A model generated the notes under the pieces. It ran no database searches. It saw only the letters and a list, made by a program, of their open reading frames with translations, and was not told the origin of the DNA. The position numbers and the translations under genes were made by a program. Source: Anaerolineales bacterium (GTDB lineage Bacteria > Chloroflexota > Anaerolineae > Anaerolineales > E44-bin32). From it: 8,341 bases of DNA. The stretch spans positions 1 to 8,341 of the forward strand of contig JAHFAU010000083.1 in NCBI GenBank assembly GCA_023250385.1, in the 5' to 3' direction. Below are positions 7,654 through 8,341 of this stretch, piece by piece (position 1 is the stretch's first letter; the number at the start of each line of letters is the position of its first letter).

Positions 7654-7682
7654 TTGACCTGCCATGGTCAGCGACATATACT
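7654..7682 (+). promoter_or_regulatory. Near-consensus sigma70 promoter for the small membrane protein and CoA-transferase genes
   Basis: TTGACC (7654-7659) and TATACT (7677-7682) each match consensus at five of six positions, with the optimal 17-base spacer. The expected transcription start is near 7689, about 30 bases before the ATG at 7719. This is the best promoter match in the window. Confidence 0.7.
7655..7670. promoter_or_regulatory. Inverted repeat TGACC-N6-GGTCA overlapping the -35 box, possible operator
   Basis: Perfect five-base arms (7655-7659 and 7666-7670) flank a six-base spacer. The left arm coincides with most of the -35 hexamer and the right arm lies in the promoter spacer, where a dimeric repressor would block polymerase. 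Arms this short can arise by chance in a region of about 120 bases, and no regulator gene is nearby. Confidence 0.3.
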
Positions 7683-7699
7683 GCGCTAAGATCCCGCAG

Positions 7700-7732
7700 A
7701 TGAACTTCCGCCTGCTCAATGGCCAACCTTAG
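7700..7732 (+). other. Possible leader mini-ORF overlapping the start of the small membrane protein gene
   Basis: An ATG at 7700 opens ten codons (MNFRLLNGQP) ending in TAG at 7730-7732, past the ATG at 7719 in a different frame. If translated it would compete with the downstream start or feed ribosomes to it. It has no strong ribosome site, and such short frames are common by chance. Confidence 0.2.
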
Positions 7733-7952
7733 TCCCGCGACTGTCGTTTGTCTTGCACTGGGGCTGGTCGTCGGGATCAACGGACTGCTCGTCGTGAGCC
7801 TGACCCGCGGCAGCCTGCGGCGCCAGGTGGAGCTGCTTCGAACTGCCGGCCGAGCGGCTCAAAGTCCGTGGAAAGCTGATGACGATGCGCTGGGCGAGCT
7901 GCACCGGCGGGTCGCCCAGCTCTCTGGGGATCAGAGCGGCGACTCGGGCTAG
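7719..7952 (+). CDS. Small single-span membrane protein of unknown function
   Basis: This 77-residue protein is not recognised. Residues about 7-28 form one strongly hydrophobic segment (TVVCLALGLVVGINGLLVVS). It is followed by the basic stretch RGSLRR, which by the positive-inside rule puts the C-terminus in the cytoplasm. The rest is polar, with probable helices around 31-46 and 56-68, and ends in an acidic Ser/Gly/Asp tail. The layout is that of a small membrane anchor or modulator. Reality is supported by a near-consensus promoter about 30 bases upstream and by its position 37 bases before the CoA-transferase gene on the same strand. No Shine-Dalgarno sequence precedes the ATG. An in-frame TGA at 7701-7703 rules out a longer form. 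The gene is short and could be spurious, but no competing gene occupies the region. Confidence 0.65.
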   Translation: MANLSPATVVCLALGLVVGINGLLVVSLTRGSLRRQVELLRTAGRAAQSPWKADDDALGELHRRVAQLSGDQSGDSG

Positions 7953-7989
7953 GCGCTGGCCCACAGGCGAGTTCCGACCACGCTAACCA

Positions 7990-8341
7990 ATGGATAAGCG
8001 GATGAGCCTGCAGGAATCGGTGTCGCTCCTCCCGGCGGGAGAGGCCTGCTTGGGCCTCGGTGGATTCACACTTTATCGCCGCCCGATGGCATTCACCCTC
8101 GCGCTGCTTGCTGCGCTTGCTGGTTCGGAGGCCCAGCGGGCGCTCACCCTGCTCACTTTTACTGCGGGTCTGGAGAGCGACATTCTCGTTGGGGCGGGTC
8201 TAATCTCTCGAGTCAGGACCTGTTACTTTGGACTGGAGGCCTTCGGCCTGGCCCCCCGCTTCACTCAAGCTGCCGCAGCCGGATCGCTCGAGATCGTGGA
8301 GGAGACCGAGGCCAGCCTCGCGCTGGGGCTGAGAGCCGCCC
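7990..8341 (+). CDS. Family I CoA-transferase, subunit A (glutaconate CoA-transferase A-like), 3' end outside window
   Basis: The reading frame is open from ATG at 7990 to the window edge and gives 117 residues. The protein resembles the A subunit of heterodimeric family I CoA-transferases such as glutaconate CoA-transferase, which move CoA between carboxylic acids. Recognisable stretches are LGLGGFTLYRRPMAF (21-35), TAGLESDILVGAGLISRVRTC (split around 59-78), YFGLEAFGLAPRF (79-91) and EIVEETEASLALGLRAA (101-117). In the glutaconate enzyme the catalytic glutamate is in subunit B, so a B-subunit gene is expected to the right. Substrate cannot be told from this fragment. The start at 7990 fits the usual N-terminus; an alternative ATG lies at 8002. 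Neither has a clear ribosome site. The gene is probably co-transcribed with the small membrane protein gene. Confidence 0.88.
   Translation, partial: MDKRMSLQESVSLLPAGEACLGLGGFTLYRRPMAFTLALLAALAGSEAQRALTLLTFTAGLESDILVGAGLISRVRTCYFGLEAFGLAPRFTQAAAAGSLEIVEETEASLALGLRAA

Noticed and set aside
1..8341. CRISPR arrays, tRNA or rRNA genes, insertion sequences, long direct repeats
   Set aside because: I looked on both strands by eye and saw no repeated spacer pattern, clover-leaf tRNA signature, conserved rRNA stretch or transposase-like protein.

Overview
The window is GC-rich and gene-dense: five complete protein genes and one gene cut by the right edge. No rRNA, tRNA, CRISPR array or mobile element was recognised. 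The protein styles suggest a free-living, GC-rich, non-enterobacterial bacterium. They include large multidomain histidine kinases, a receiver fused to a CpaE/TadZ-like domain, an endonuclease-type MutL and a family I CoA-transferase. My best guess is Chloroflexota (Anaerolineae-like), held with low confidence because no phylogenetic marker was compared. Several sigma70-type promoters can be read directly.

Left half (71-5898): a two-component signalling island. A large membrane histidine kinase (minus strand) is divergent from a two-gene plus-strand operon. That operon encodes a response regulator and a soluble GAF histidine kinase, 30 bases apart. The regulator has an intact receiver but no DNA-binding domain. 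Its output is a CpaE/TadZ-like P-loop domain whose nucleotide-binding lysines have been lost. The natural reading is two sensors, one membrane-bound and one cytosolic, acting on one non-transcriptional effector that probably works by localisation or protein-protein contact. This is the most interesting part of the window.

Right half (5899-8341): mutL on the minus strand meets the soluble kinase gene tail to tail with no base between their stop codons. MutL has a full set of ATPase and endonuclease motifs. Upstream of mutL lies a divergent promoter region of about 120 bases. Toward mutL it carries a perfect TATAAT so close to the start codon that the message should be almost leaderless. Rightward it carries a near-consensus promoter with an inverted repeat. 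The rightward promoter serves a 77-residue single-span membrane protein of unknown function and probably also the CoA-transferase subunit A gene that runs off the right edge.

The first 70 bases hold only a possible weak terminator for the membrane kinase. No gene was supported there.
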